Source: Porphyra umbilicalis (lineage: Eukaryota > Rhodophyta > Bangiophyceae > Bangiales > Bangiaceae). Taken from it: a DNA stretch of 64,000 nt. The stretch is from NCBI GenBank assembly GCA_002049455.2, contig KV919051.1, positions 36,453-100,452 of the forward strand, in the 5' to 3' direction. The translations under genes were made by a program, and so were the position numbers. The notes beneath the pieces are model-generated. The model searched no databases and had not been told where the DNA came from. It saw only the letters and a list, made by a program, of their open reading frames with translations. Below are positions 11,612-22,727 of the stretch, piece by piece. Each line of letters begins with the position of its first letter. Within the stretch, counting starts at the first letter, position 1.

Positions 11612-13111
11612 ATGACCGACCCCTCCCCGTCCCTCGATGCCTCGCAGCTTCAGGTCGCTCGGTACGTGCTCGGCGGGCGCAATGTGGCCGCAGTGGGAGC
11701 CGCTGGGTGCGGTAAGAGCACCTTGCTGGCACTCATTGTGAGCGTCGCGCGGCAGCGGTGGGGGCCGGACGCTGTCGTCGTGCTCGCTTGGGCGGGCTCG
11801 GCCGCCCAACTCGTCGGTGGCCAAACCGTAGCATCTCTTTTGCACGTGTCGGTTGGGGACGTAAGCAAAGAACGCATACTTTCCCGCATCCTGGCCAACC
11901 CCCAGGCCCGCGGCACTATTGCAGCCGCTCGGCTTGTGGTCATTGACGAGGCCCCAACCATTCCAGGTAGGTGGTTCGATCGCCTGGAATATGTGTTTCG
12001 TCGGGTCGCGGCTCCAGCCATGCAATGCAGGCCGTTTGGCGGACGCGTCGTCTTTGGTATGTTGGTGTGTCTGTCCTTTTTCTTTGAAGCCGGCGCGAGC
12101 TGTGTCTCGGTGCGGGCGAATGGGGGGGGTGGAGGATACTTGTAGGGGAGCAGACGAGCCGCAGTGGCCTGACTCGAATCGTGTCTTTCTGAGATGCTTC
12201 ATTTTTTGTGAGCAGCTGCTGGTGACCCTTTGCAGCTCCCCGCCTTCAAAGTGACGGACACCTCGACGCCGAAGGGGGCTTACATGGAGAGAGCGTGGGA
12301 CGATACGTTCTTTTCCACGCACGGTGTCGTTGTCGAGCTGGTGGGACAGCATCGGCAAGCCGAAGGAGACCCTTTGCTGTCAATCCTCGCACGGCTGCGT
12401 CTCGGCGTTTGTTCTGACGAGGACGTCGCCTTACTGAACTCCACATGGACGGATGAGGTGGAGGAGTGGTCGGACTACCAGCACCTCCGCTCCAGGGGTT
12501 GCGACGCCCAAGATTACAACCAAAAGCGGCTGGCAGCTCTGGACGGCGCCACCGGCACGTTTTCCTGCCGGGACGAGGTTCCACAGCCGGAGCAGACGCT
12601 GCCAGTGGGCCCGCACACCTGCAGTGTGCCAGATCTGCACCTCGCCGCAGCCAGCCTCGTCACGGTGAAGGTGGGCGCCCGCGTCGTCTGCACGATGTCC
12701 TTTGGTGCTGTTAAGACGGGAGCTCACGGCCTGGTTGTCTCGTTTGTGGATGGGGTATCCGTATGTTGCAAGTTTGACGGCGTGCAGGAGCCAGTTGACA
12801 TGCCCTTTGTCAAGTTCTCAGTAATGGATGATGACGAGCGGGAGCTGGGGTGTCGTTGGCAGGTGCCTGTTCTGCTCTCTTGGGCTGTGACTGTGTCCCG
12901 TGCGCAGGGTATGACTATCCGCAAAGTGGCTGTGGACTTCTCTTGCACGACGTGGACGTTGGACGGTTTGGTGTATGCTGCTTTATCGAGAGCTGTATCC
13001 CTTTCCTGTCTGCGTGTCCGCGGGCTGACTAAGGAGCACGTGAAGGTGAGCCAAAACGCGCTGGCGTGGTATGAGAGAGCTCGGTCGGAGCTGGTTTTTC
13101 GGGGGCTGTAG
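11612..13111 (+). CDS. PIF1-like DNA helicase (ATP-dependent)
   Basis: Two exons, 11612-12056 and 12216-13111, give a protein of 446 residues. The intron has a gtatgt donor and a tgtgagcag acceptor, and its removal rebuilds the GD.LQLP motif (AAGDPLQLPAF) that PIF1/RecD-type helicases carry after Walker B, which strongly supports this splice. Visible motifs are Walker A GAAGCGKST (residues 29-37), Walker B VVIDEAP (D112-E113), PFGG just before the intron, and the C-terminal motif V/VI region (WAVTVSRAQGMTIRKV, then YAALSRAVSLSCLRV). PIF1 enzymes unwind DNA 5' to 3' using ATP. The protein is essentially a bare helicase core without targeting or accessory domains, as is common for helicases carried by Helitrons and other mobile elements. 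No HUH Rep domain is visible nearby. It converges on the gene at 13182-15654, with 70 bp between stop codons. Confidence 0.88.
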
Positions 13112-13181
13112 GGCATCTAGTGAAGGCGTTAATCATTTTGGAGAACGAACGAAGCATCAAACCTCTAGCAATCGACACTGC

Positions 13182-15654
13182 CTACTCGGAAAGGTAACGG
13201 TAGTCCCACAGCACTGACTGACGCATGGTATCATGGTCGTCACTGCTACTTCCGACCCCAACCATGTGTGAAGGCGGTGTCTGGCGGCCAAAGTGCACGG
13301 TCTTGTACCGCTCATACAAAACCGACTGGTAGAGCAACGCAGCAAAAGGGTACCGCTCCCGATAGCAGCCTTCCTCCACGCGCACTGCCAATATCTCGAC
13401 CACGGGTACATCCATCTGGACGCGAGCAGCGTACTCGCCGAGCGCACAGGGTACCGCCCACCTCCAGATGATCGCAGTCCCGAGGAGGCGCCCTCTCTGC
13501 GTGGAGTTGGTTGGCCTGTCCCACAGCCGTACTCGCGGGCTGCAGCACACAACATCCAAGAGCGAAGCAAACTCGAGGGAATGGTCTCGTCAGTCGTCCA
13601 TCGAGCCGTTGACGAAGCATGACAAAGGAGATGCCCCCCCCTACGCAGCCCACCCTTCTCAGCGTAGACACCCACACATACCCGACAGAAGCGGCCTTCC
13701 ATAGAAGATCACAGCCACGAAGAGCAGCAGCACCGAGCGTCAAAGGCACCTCTGGGGGACCGCCATCTTCCACCACCTCGTGAGCGCCTGCAGCCAGCTC
13801 CACATCCCCTTCAGACGAAACTGGAAGTACGCCGGCAGCCACCGCCCAGTCATATGCCTTCTCTGTGTGCTCTTCCAGCACATCCACCTGGCAAACGACG
13901 AATAGATGCTTGGAAACGGGCATGCTACCCATGTGCGACCGCACGGGCAACAACACCCCTGAGCCCACGACGACGCCATCCAACAGAAGCGACCACCGCT
14001 GCGGGTGCGGCGGCAGCGAAGACAGCGACCCGCCGCGTCGATGGTTCTCCTGCAATTCCAGCTGCGCGGCCGCCGTCGCAGCAGGAGATGGCGCTGATCC
14101 TCCTCCAAAACCGGCGGCAGTGGCCACTGTGGCGCCACTGGGGGAGGCCGCCGCCGCGTCGCTGCCGTTCGCCGCGTTGACTCTGGCTGCAGCCACGTTG
14201 CCTGAAGCTGCCACCGACACACCGAAGCCAGCCGCCGCAGGGCTGGCAGCCAGAAGGTCGCGACCGGTAGCCCCCGCGTCGGTCGCTGTGGCACGAACGC
14301 TGGCTGCTGCGACGCTAGCAGCCGGCACGTTGCCACCGGCAGCTGCCATGCTGGCCGACGCAGCATTGACGTCTGCTAAAGAGGCGCGGGCAGGTGGTGG
14401 AGCATCACCAGCACCCGCGGCGCCGCCGGCCACTGCGCCACTTCCCACCGGCGCACCGCCGCCGGCAGCCTCGCCGACATTTTGTGCGGCAGCGCCACCT
14501 TCCCCTGCGCCGCCAGTAGTCGCCTCGTCGTTGGCAACCGCCGCGGCTGCCACGGCACCGGCAGCTGCCGCGGCTGCGGCGGCACTCGCAGTGGCGGACC
14601 GCTTGGCCTTGCAGGTAGGCGGCACCTGCGCACCGCTGCAAATCTCCTCCACCAACCACATGTATGCGGCGTCCTTGATGTGCACCATGAAGCATATCAG
14701 GCCGAGGAACCTGACAGGGTCGACGTCCCCGGTGTTTGTCAGCGACGGGGCGGCAACAGTCTGGATGACGTCCTCATAGTTGTATTCAATCGCCACCTTG
14801 GTCACTGCGACGGGCGTCATTGGCAGGTACTTACTCGCCTGCGTCGAGGTGCGACTCCGAGAGGGCAGCCGCGACAAAAAGTCGTTTGCGGCGAGGCGGA
14901 TGAGCTGCAGGAAGTGCTTGGAGAGCGCCCGGTCGGTGGAAAAACGCTCGCGTAGCCGCCCCAGCAGGGAGAAGCACAGCTGGTCTGGCACGACGACTGT
15001 GTTCTCCTCGGTGACCACGAAAGCCTCGCTGCTGTCCACAAACTTTGGCCCCACCATGGGAGCAAAGGAGAGCAGGTCGGGGAAGCGCGCCAGCGGCCGG
15101 GTGGGCATCACGACAGCAGGTGGAGCACGCCGTGGTCGTTGAGTGCGAGCACCCCGGCGAGTCGCCCCCGACGCAGTTGGGCGCGGTTGGCCGCCCGCCC
15201 GTGGGCGTAGGTGCAAATCACCAGGTGGCGTTGCCGGGGTTGACGGGGAAGAACGCCCGAGTTCCTGGGAGCTGCTGCTGCTGGGGGAAGAGAGAGGGCG
15301 AGCACGGACGGGGGGGGGGTCCGCCGACCTGCGCGACGGCCTCGCCCCGTCTTGAACACGCAGCGGCGCGGCGTTGCGTAAGCTCCCCATGATGAGCCGC
15401 ATCCCCGTGGCAATGTTGTTCTGCTCCGCGCTGCTGCATTGCTGGGCGTGATCCCCCCCGTACAGCACCACGGCGCTCTGCCCATTGGCGGGAGCGGCCA
15501 TGAGGAACAAGACGAGATCCCCTTGCGTGGTCTGTGACACCCGCTCACATGCATGCACCGCCATCTCGGCGGCACAGCACGCCGCCGTTTCGCGGCCGTA
15601 GCTCAACGCCGAGAGTGCGTGGCCAACCGATCCCAAGTCCTCCAGCGACGCCAT
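13182..15654 (-). CDS. Unidentified two-exon protein with Ala-rich middle
   Basis: Exons 15654-13682 and 13539-13182 join in phase to a 776-residue protein. The intron has a gtatgt donor and a tgctgcag acceptor, and the second exon is protein-like to its stop. The N-terminus begins MASLEDLGSVGHALSALSYG, followed by AVVLYGGDHAQQCSSAEQ. A second ordered block (about 15060-14620) contains LCFSLLGRLRERFSTDRAL and FLGLICFMVHIKDAAYMWLV. Then about 180 residues of Ala/Gly/Pro repeat and a C-terminal block with LLLDGVVVGSGVLLPVRSH and PFAALLYQSVLYERY. Between about 15340 and 15130 another frame looks at least as protein-like, so a further small intron or indel is possible there. I recognise no family. 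Its position tail-to-tail with the PIF1 helicase suggests a shared mobile element, but that is inference. Confidence 0.55.
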
Positions 15655-17602
15655 GTGTACCGCAACCACCACTACAAACAACAGCGTAGCGGCGGGGGAG
15701 GTGGGGAAGGTGGGGGGGATGGCGGAGAGCCGAGACGGAAGATCAATGGGGCGGCCGAGTACGGGAGAGGCAAGGGAGGTGGGGGGCGATGAAGACCGGT
15801 CTGATGAGGGGGTGGGGGGAAGGGACGGTGTAGACCGATGAGGCGAGGAAGGGGGGGAACAAGAGGAGCGGGGAGGAAACGCGGAGCAGACGGCTGCAAC
15901 AAAGCCGTCGGGCCCAGCGGCGGGGAGCGCCGCGCACTTACGTGAGCACGACTGAGGACGCTCGGGGAGATGCGCTGAGCACTTGGCCATTGACCGCGGC
16001 GCGCACCTCCCGCTCGGGGTGCTGACTTGGCAGTGGGTATGGCGGAAGTATCGTGACGTCACAGGCAGGCGTCGGCCGTCCCATCGCATAGGAACAGCCA
16101 AACGAGGGGGCGCAAGGCACCCCATTGCCCCCCCCAACGATCCAGATCCGATACCCCCCCACCCCCCCCCCTCAAGATTCCGAATCTCCTCCCCCCTACC
16201 TTGACGCCTTGACGGAGCCTTGACGAGTTCCTTGCAACCCGTCAAACCTACGAATACCACCATTCCCCACCGCCACCGGGAGGGCCGGGTCCAATGATCG
16301 TGCTGTCGGTGGGGTCGAGAGCAAGCCGTCGCGGCTAAGTCAAGCGCTGACCGACAAGGCTTACTCGCCATCATCACAGTAAGCCGAGGCTCGGATCACA
16401 GAAACCACGCTGCACGGACTATATCATGTACATGGCCCAATGAAGCAGCGCAAGATCCTAGTAGCATAGCCACGAGTGCGCAAGAGCAGAGCACCAGACC
16501 ACTGTCCGTATACTGCAAAATCTTCATCCACAGATGTCCTCCGATGACTGCTCGAAACAGTCATCCAAACCCTCAGCCAGAGCAATCCTCGATGATCCGA
16601 TGAGCCCCGATGAGGGTTCGAAGACTTTCGACCCAATGCTGATGATGGCGCCGTATCGGCCCCGACGATCGCCCGCCCGCATCATCATCGCAGGTGCCGT
16701 TTCGATCTCCATGCCATAGGGGCCAATCACAGGGCGTTTACGCACACCGTCTTGCTTGCATGCACAATTCAATGTGAGCGAGCGAATCTGGCGCTTGTTT
16801 TGGGCGCTTGTGGTGGTGAGTCCCTGCGTGGTTGCAGGCACGGTGGCGGATCAAAAAAGGTCGGGGGCTCAACGGCAATCTGGACGGAGGGGGTGGGTGC
16901 TCGGACGGTTCCTCGGGCGGGGCTGCGTCTGACAGCGCGCGCGCGGGCCCACTGGCCGCCCCCAGAGTCAGTGGATGGAGGCGCAGCGGCGTGGATGGCC
17001 CTTGGGATGGATCATGATGGTCGATGGTTGACGGACGCGTCGATCGTCGCCGAGTCTGGGATGGCGCCTCTGCCGCCCCCGCGGCAGGCGCCGCGCGACG
17101 TGCAAACACGGGGCTCTCTGGGGAGGTGCTGCGGGCGCAGGAGCGCGGGGGCAGGTCGAGCCGCGGGCGTCGCCCGGGCCCCGCCCTCATACCTTGAGGC
17201 GCGTTGCCGGGGGGCGCCGTGAGCGCCCGCGGCTGGGACCCGCGCCGCCTGTCGCAGGCGCGCTGCCGCTCCCCGGCCCCGCCGCCACCCCGAGCCGCCG
17301 GTGCGCGCCCGGTACCGGCGCCGAGCGGGCACCGGCGAGCCGCTATTTAGCCGTGCCGGTGCGTCTGGCGGTGGGGCGGGGCCGGCAGAGACACACGGGG
17401 ACCCTTTGCCGTCGCGGCGGTGCAAGGTGTGCGCGCTGCGCACCGCGCAGCGGCCGGCGGACAGGTCCTTCCCCCCGTCGCACCGACTCCCCCCCCCTAT
17501 CCTCCGCCTCCCGTCTGGTTGCTTGGCGGCCACGGCGGTTGCCCCTCTGCGGTCCCTCTTCCTGCTCTTCTGCCTCCCACCGCCCCCCTCCCCTCGCCGA
17601 CC
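15655..17602. other. Intergenic region upstream of the transporter gene
   Basis: Contains divergent promoter space. 16380-16850 is more AT-balanced; a short minus-strand stretch near 16524-16720 looks weakly protein-like, but I cannot support it as a gene. 16900-17600 is very GC-rich and presumably holds the ABC transporter promoter and 5' leader; a ctatttag at about 17343-17350 is the only TATA-like string I notice. Confidence 0.4.
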
Positions 17603-20600
17603 ATGAAGCGGCCCGGCGCCAAGACGGCGACCTACTGGCGCACCAAGGAGGAGGTGGAAGCAGAGTATGGGGAGTGGTACAAGGAGCCCCGCTACGACCC
17701 CGAGTCGGACGCGTACGACGCGGCCGCCTACGAGGCGCTCGTCAAGGAGATTGTCGACAAGGCCGGCCTGACGCAACCCGAGGTTGGCGTGTCGTGGCGG
17801 GACCTCACCGCCCGCGTCAACGTCGCGTCGGGCCCCGTGCGGGACACTGTCGGCACGCAGGCGCTCGGGGTGTGGAAGGGCCTCTACCAAACCGCCGTCC
17901 GGTCCGTGCGGTGGGGCAAGGCGACGCGCCTCCCCGAGGCGGAGCGCCACCACACCATCCTGTCGTCCGTGTCGGGCTACGCCCGCCCCGGGGAAATGGT
18001 GTTGGTGTTGGCGCCGCCGGGCGGCGGCGCGTCGACGCTCCTCAACCTCCTCGCGCTGCGGCGGGCGGGGCTCTCCTCCACGGCGGGGCAGGTGCTGTAC
18101 AATGGGGAGGAGATCCCGTGCGCGGACCGGGTGGCCGTCAACCACGTGCTCCGCTTTGTCGGCCAAAGGGACGAACACTTTGCGCAGCTGTCCGTGCGGC
18201 ACACGCTCGCCTACGCGGCCGAGTTTAAGCTCCCCGACTTTTACCCCTACGCGCCGGTGCTGCGCCGCCACCGGGTGCTCCTCGTGGCCCGCACCCTCGG
18301 CATTGTCAACACCCTGGATACGCCCGTCGGGGATGCCATCCTCCGCGGCGTGAGCGGCGGGGAGAAGAAGCGCGTGACCGTTGGGGAGATGGCGGTGGCG
18401 GGCATTGCGGGGTCGGTTGTGGCCATGGACAACTGGTCCAAGGGCCTCGACTCGGCGACGACGCTGGACATTGTGCGGGCCATCCGGGGGTTCACCCGGC
18501 GGAGCCAGTCGGTGGTCATCAGCAGCATGCAGCAGCCACCCGAGGAGGTTTTCAATGAGTTTGACAAGGTACGGCGCGCGTCCTTTTGGCAGTCGGGTGG
18601 GGTGCAGGGGGTTTCACTGTGGACCGTTGGGGGTGCCCTCAGACGTGCGCGTTTGTGTGGATGCCCGGTTGCCGTGCCCATTGCTCCCAGACGACGTGCT
18701 AACCACCATTCTGTCCTTGCCCTCGTTTGCATTGTACTTGCGTTTGTGGGTTGCTGTGTTGTGCTGGCTCCGCCGCATCGCCTCTGTGTTGGCCTGTTTG
18801 ACCCCACAGCTGTGCGTACTAGACGCGGGCCGCTGCCTCTACTTTGGGCCGACCGACAGGGCGCTTGACTACTTTACGGGCCTCGGCTTTACCAAGCCAA
18901 CCACCCGCTCCGTCCCCGAACTCATCACGACCGTCAGCGACCCGGCCTTCCAGGGCGACCTCGTGACCCCCGGCTGTGAGGACACCGCCCCACGCACCGT
19001 CGGCGACTTTGTCGATGCCTTTGCAAAGTCACCCTTTGCCCGAGATGTGACGGCGGCGCTCGACGAGGGCGTCAAGGGCACGCCCCGCCCCGACCTCACC
19101 CCCGACCTGCAACGCAAGGTGCGCCGGCAGTCGCTGCAGAGCCCCTTTCGCCAATTCATCATCCTCCTCCGCCGGTCGGTGCAGCTCATTGTGTCCCAGC
19201 CCGTCACCTTTATCGTGACGGTCCTCGCCAATGTGGTGTTTGGGCTCGTCCTCGGCAGCATCTTCTTCAACGTCGACATGACCGAGTCGGGCGCCTTTAG
19301 CCGCGGTGGGCTGCTCTTCCTCGGCATGCTCTTCCTCGCGTTTGGGGAATTGGGCGGGGTCCCGACCAAGTTTGCGGAACGGACAGTGTTTGCAAAGCAG
19401 AGCAGCGGGGCGGGCTTTTACAGTGTCATGCCGTTTGTTGTGTCTGCCTCGTTGGTGGACGCCCTCACCGTCTTTGTCAAGACCGTGTGCTACTCAACGT
19501 CCATCTACTTTCTGGCGGGGCTCAACCTCGGCACCTTTGGCGAGCGGTTTGCCTACTACATTGCCGTCCTCTTCTTTCTGTCCCTCTTTGTCTCCACCTA
19601 TGCGCGGCTGCTGTCGTCCATGGGGAACAAGGATTTGGCCAACGCGCTGGGCGGGGTCGGGCTGATCGTAATGGTCATGTTTTCGGGCTTCCTCGTCCCG
19701 TACGACAGCATCCCCAACTTCCTCATCTGGCTGTACTGGGCCTCGCCCGTGCAGTGGGCGTATCACGCACTGCTCATCAATGAGTACACGGGCCTTGACT
19801 TTACTTGCTCGCCAGAGGGGTTGGTGCCTTTCAACACGGCCATCCCCGACGCCCTCAAGGTGTGCCCCCCGTCGTTGTCGTCGGGCACCGCGTACGTGGC
19901 CGCCAACTTTCAAGCCCGCCTCGGCGGCATGTGGCGGCTGTGGGACATCCTCGTGCTCTTTGGCTTTTACGTGCTTTGCCTCGGCCTGACCATATTCCAG
20001 ATGTCTCGCCTCAAGCCGCAGGGCTACGCCTACCGCGCGCCTGCCGACGCCATCGACCCGGACGAGCGGTCGGCACCGCGCATGTCCCTCGACGCGCACT
20101 TTAGCCGCAACTCGACGACGAGCCTCACCGGCGCGACGGCGGTGACCATTGGGGCGCTGCGGGACAAGTATGGGAGCGGGGCGGGCGGGGCGAGCAAGTC
20201 GATCAAGGCCAGCGCGTCGGGCGGCGACGTGGCGATGGCGGCGACCACGTCTTCGAGCTCCTCCCACTCGTCGACGGGGGACCCTGTGGGAGCGGGCAAG
20301 CAGTCGACGACGGGCGGTCACGGGGCCGTGCTGACATGGCACAACCTCAACTACACGGTCGATGCCAACGGGGAGCCTAAGCAGCTGTTGAACAACGTGA
20401 TGGGCTTTGCCGAGCATGGCCGCATGCTGGCGCTCATGGGGAGCTCGGGTGCCGGCAAGACGACGCTGCTTGACGTACTCGCCCAGCGCAAGACGGGGGG
20501 TGATGTGGCTGGGGACGTGCTCGTCAACGGGGTCGAGCTGGCGCCGCTGTCCTTTGCCAAGATCTCGGGGTACGTCGAGCAGGCGGACCTCCACGTGCAG

Positions 20601-22727
20601 GAGGCGACGGTGCGCGAGGCGCTCCAGTTTTCGGCCGCTCTCCGCGGCGGCCGCGACGTCTCCGAGGCCGACCAGGCCGCCCGCGTGGAGGACGCGATGG
20701 ACAAGCTGCAGCTGCGGTCGGTGCAAGACCAGCTCATCCTGTCGCTCGCGCCCTCCCACCTAAAGAAGCTGACGATTGGCTGCGAGCTGGTCGGCATTGG
20801 CAGCGACGCCATCCTCTTCCTCGACGAGCCAACGTCGGGGCTGGACGCCCGCGACGCCCTGTCGGTCATTGCGGGCCTGCGGCTCATTGCCGCCGACCGC
20901 GTGGCGGTTGTGTGCACCATCCACCAGCCGTCGCAGGAGCTGTTTGCGTCGTTTGATCGGCTGCTGCTGCTCTCCCGTGGCGGTAACATGGTCTACATGG
21001 GGGACCTCAACGCGGCAGAGGGGGAGCCGCTCGAGGGTGTTGCGGGCGGCAAGCTGATGGCCTACTTTCAAGACCACGGGGCAGCGCCGCTGCCGCAAGG
21101 CCGCAATCCGGCTGAGCACATGGTGCGTTTGGGGCGCCTGGCGGGCGGGGGGCGAGAGGGAGTGGGAGTGTGCGCGCCGCCGTCGTGGACTGGTCGCGCG
21201 TGGGCGGGGATGTGCGGCGGCTATGGCACATGTATTGCGTCGTGACCGCGTGAGCACTCCCATTGACTCGTCTTGCTAACCGCCCGCACGCTCCATATCT
21301 CCCGTTTGCTCCCTATGCTTGCATTGTTTCCTTTTCTGGGCGTATCCTCTTCCTCTCTCGCAGTTGACGGTTATTGGCGCGGGGACGAGCGGTAGCTCGG
21401 AAATCGACTGGAACCGGGTGTGGCTTGACTCGGACGAGCGCAAGGCCATTGAGGGGCGCATCGACGGCTCGGACGGCAAGCCACCGCTGGTGTCGGAGCA
21501 GCTGCACGGCCGCGTCCCCGAGGGCGGCAAGCGCGCCGCCAGCCGCCGCCAGCAGCTGCGCTACTGCATTGTGCGCATGTACCGCCGCTTTTGGCGGCTG
21601 CCCGCCTACAACTTTACGCGCCTCATGACGATGCTCTTTTTGGCGTGCCTCCTCGGGTTGGCGCTGTTGCAGATTGCGAGCTTTTCCAACGACGACAACA
21701 CGCAGGAGGCGGCGGGCCTCATCCCTGGCGCGGCCTTCCTCTCCATTCTTCCGGGCATCCTCTCCACCAACAACGCCGTGTCGCCGGCGATTTCCACTCG
21801 CGCGGCCATGTATCGCGAGCTGGCCGCGGGGGAGTACGGTGTGTGGGCGTTTTACGTCGCACAAGGGGCGGCCGAGGTGCCCTACGCGGTGCTGACGACC
21901 GTTGCGTTTTTGGTTCCGTACAACGCGCTCGTCGGCCTGCCCTGGTCCGCCTTCCCCTTTTACCTGCTCGCGGCCGTGCTCTTCTACACCTTTGCCATCT
22001 TCATCGGGCAGGCGATTGCGGCCGTGTCGCCGACCGAGGAGATTGCGCTGACTCTTGCGCCGCTCGTCAACACAATCCTGAATGTCCTCTCTGGCTTCCT
22101 CATCAAGCGCGCGGATATCCCATCCTACTGGTACGTGTCGTGTTGCTCACGTGGTTGCCTGGGCTCGCTCTTGGGGGCGTGCTTCGATTATCGCTGTGTG
22201 CTCGTCCAGTCTGTATTGCCTGGGCAGCTCTCTGACTCGGCGCTCTCGCTTGTGTCTCCCTGCCATGCATTGTCTGTCTGCTTATACCCTCGCATCTACC
22301 GCCCCTTGCGCCACTGTCGCCCACTTTTCTTCTCCAACTCACACGCGCCTCCCCCGTTCCCCACTGCAGGATATGGCTGTACTGGGCCAACCCGTATGCG
22401 TATTTCAATGCTGCGGTACTCCGCAACCTCCTCTCCGACATGACATTCACGTGCCCGCCCGAGGAGCGCCTGATCATCCCGCGCCCAGCCGAGTTTTCGA
22501 CCTGCACCGCCATCCCCGACGGCGCCAGCTACGTCGACGTGACGCGGCCTTCGGGGGCGCCCGCCTGTGCGGCGTGCCCCATCAACTCGGGGAGCCAAGT
22601 GCTGGAGCGCTTCACCGTGATGGACGTGGACAAGTGGATTGGGATTGTCGCGCTGGTCGGCTTCATCGTGCTCGCGCGGGTGGCGACGGCCCTCGCCCTC
22701 AAGTTCACCCGCCACATGACGCGGTGA
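17603..22727 (+). CDS. Full-size ABCG/PDR-type ABC transporter
   Basis: Four exons (17603-18568, 18810-21122, 21364-22130, 22370-22727) join in frame to 1467 residues, normal for the pleiotropic-drug-resistance subfamily (NBD-TMD-NBD-TMD). These proteins export lipids, sterols or xenobiotics across the plasma membrane. NBD1 has a degenerate Walker A APPGGGAST (residues 137-145, Ala143 where Lys is expected), signature VSGGEKKR (250-257) and a Walker B with D276-N277 instead of D-E. The first TMD follows (for example TFIVTVLANVVFGLVLGSIF, FYSVMPFVVSASLVDAL) and closes with PVQWAYHALLINEY. NBD2 has a canonical Walker A GSSGAGKTT (866-874), Walker B LFLDEPTSGLD (D994-E995) and H-loop CTIHQPS, but its signature is degenerate (APSHLKKLTIG). 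The second TMD ends with a Cys-rich extracellular segment and a final helix before FTRHMTR. The start is the first ATG of a well-formed N-terminus. One composite ATP site is therefore canonical and the other degenerate, as in fungal PDR pumps. Confidence 0.95.

Noticed and set aside
16524-16841. A 105-codon minus-strand frame with varied composition
   Set aside because: No start context, no splice signals and no recognised motif; too short to support alone.
17012-18271. A 419-codon minus-strand frame opposite the ABC transporter start
   Set aside because: It is the shadow of the conserved NBD1 coding sequence and has no domain of its own.
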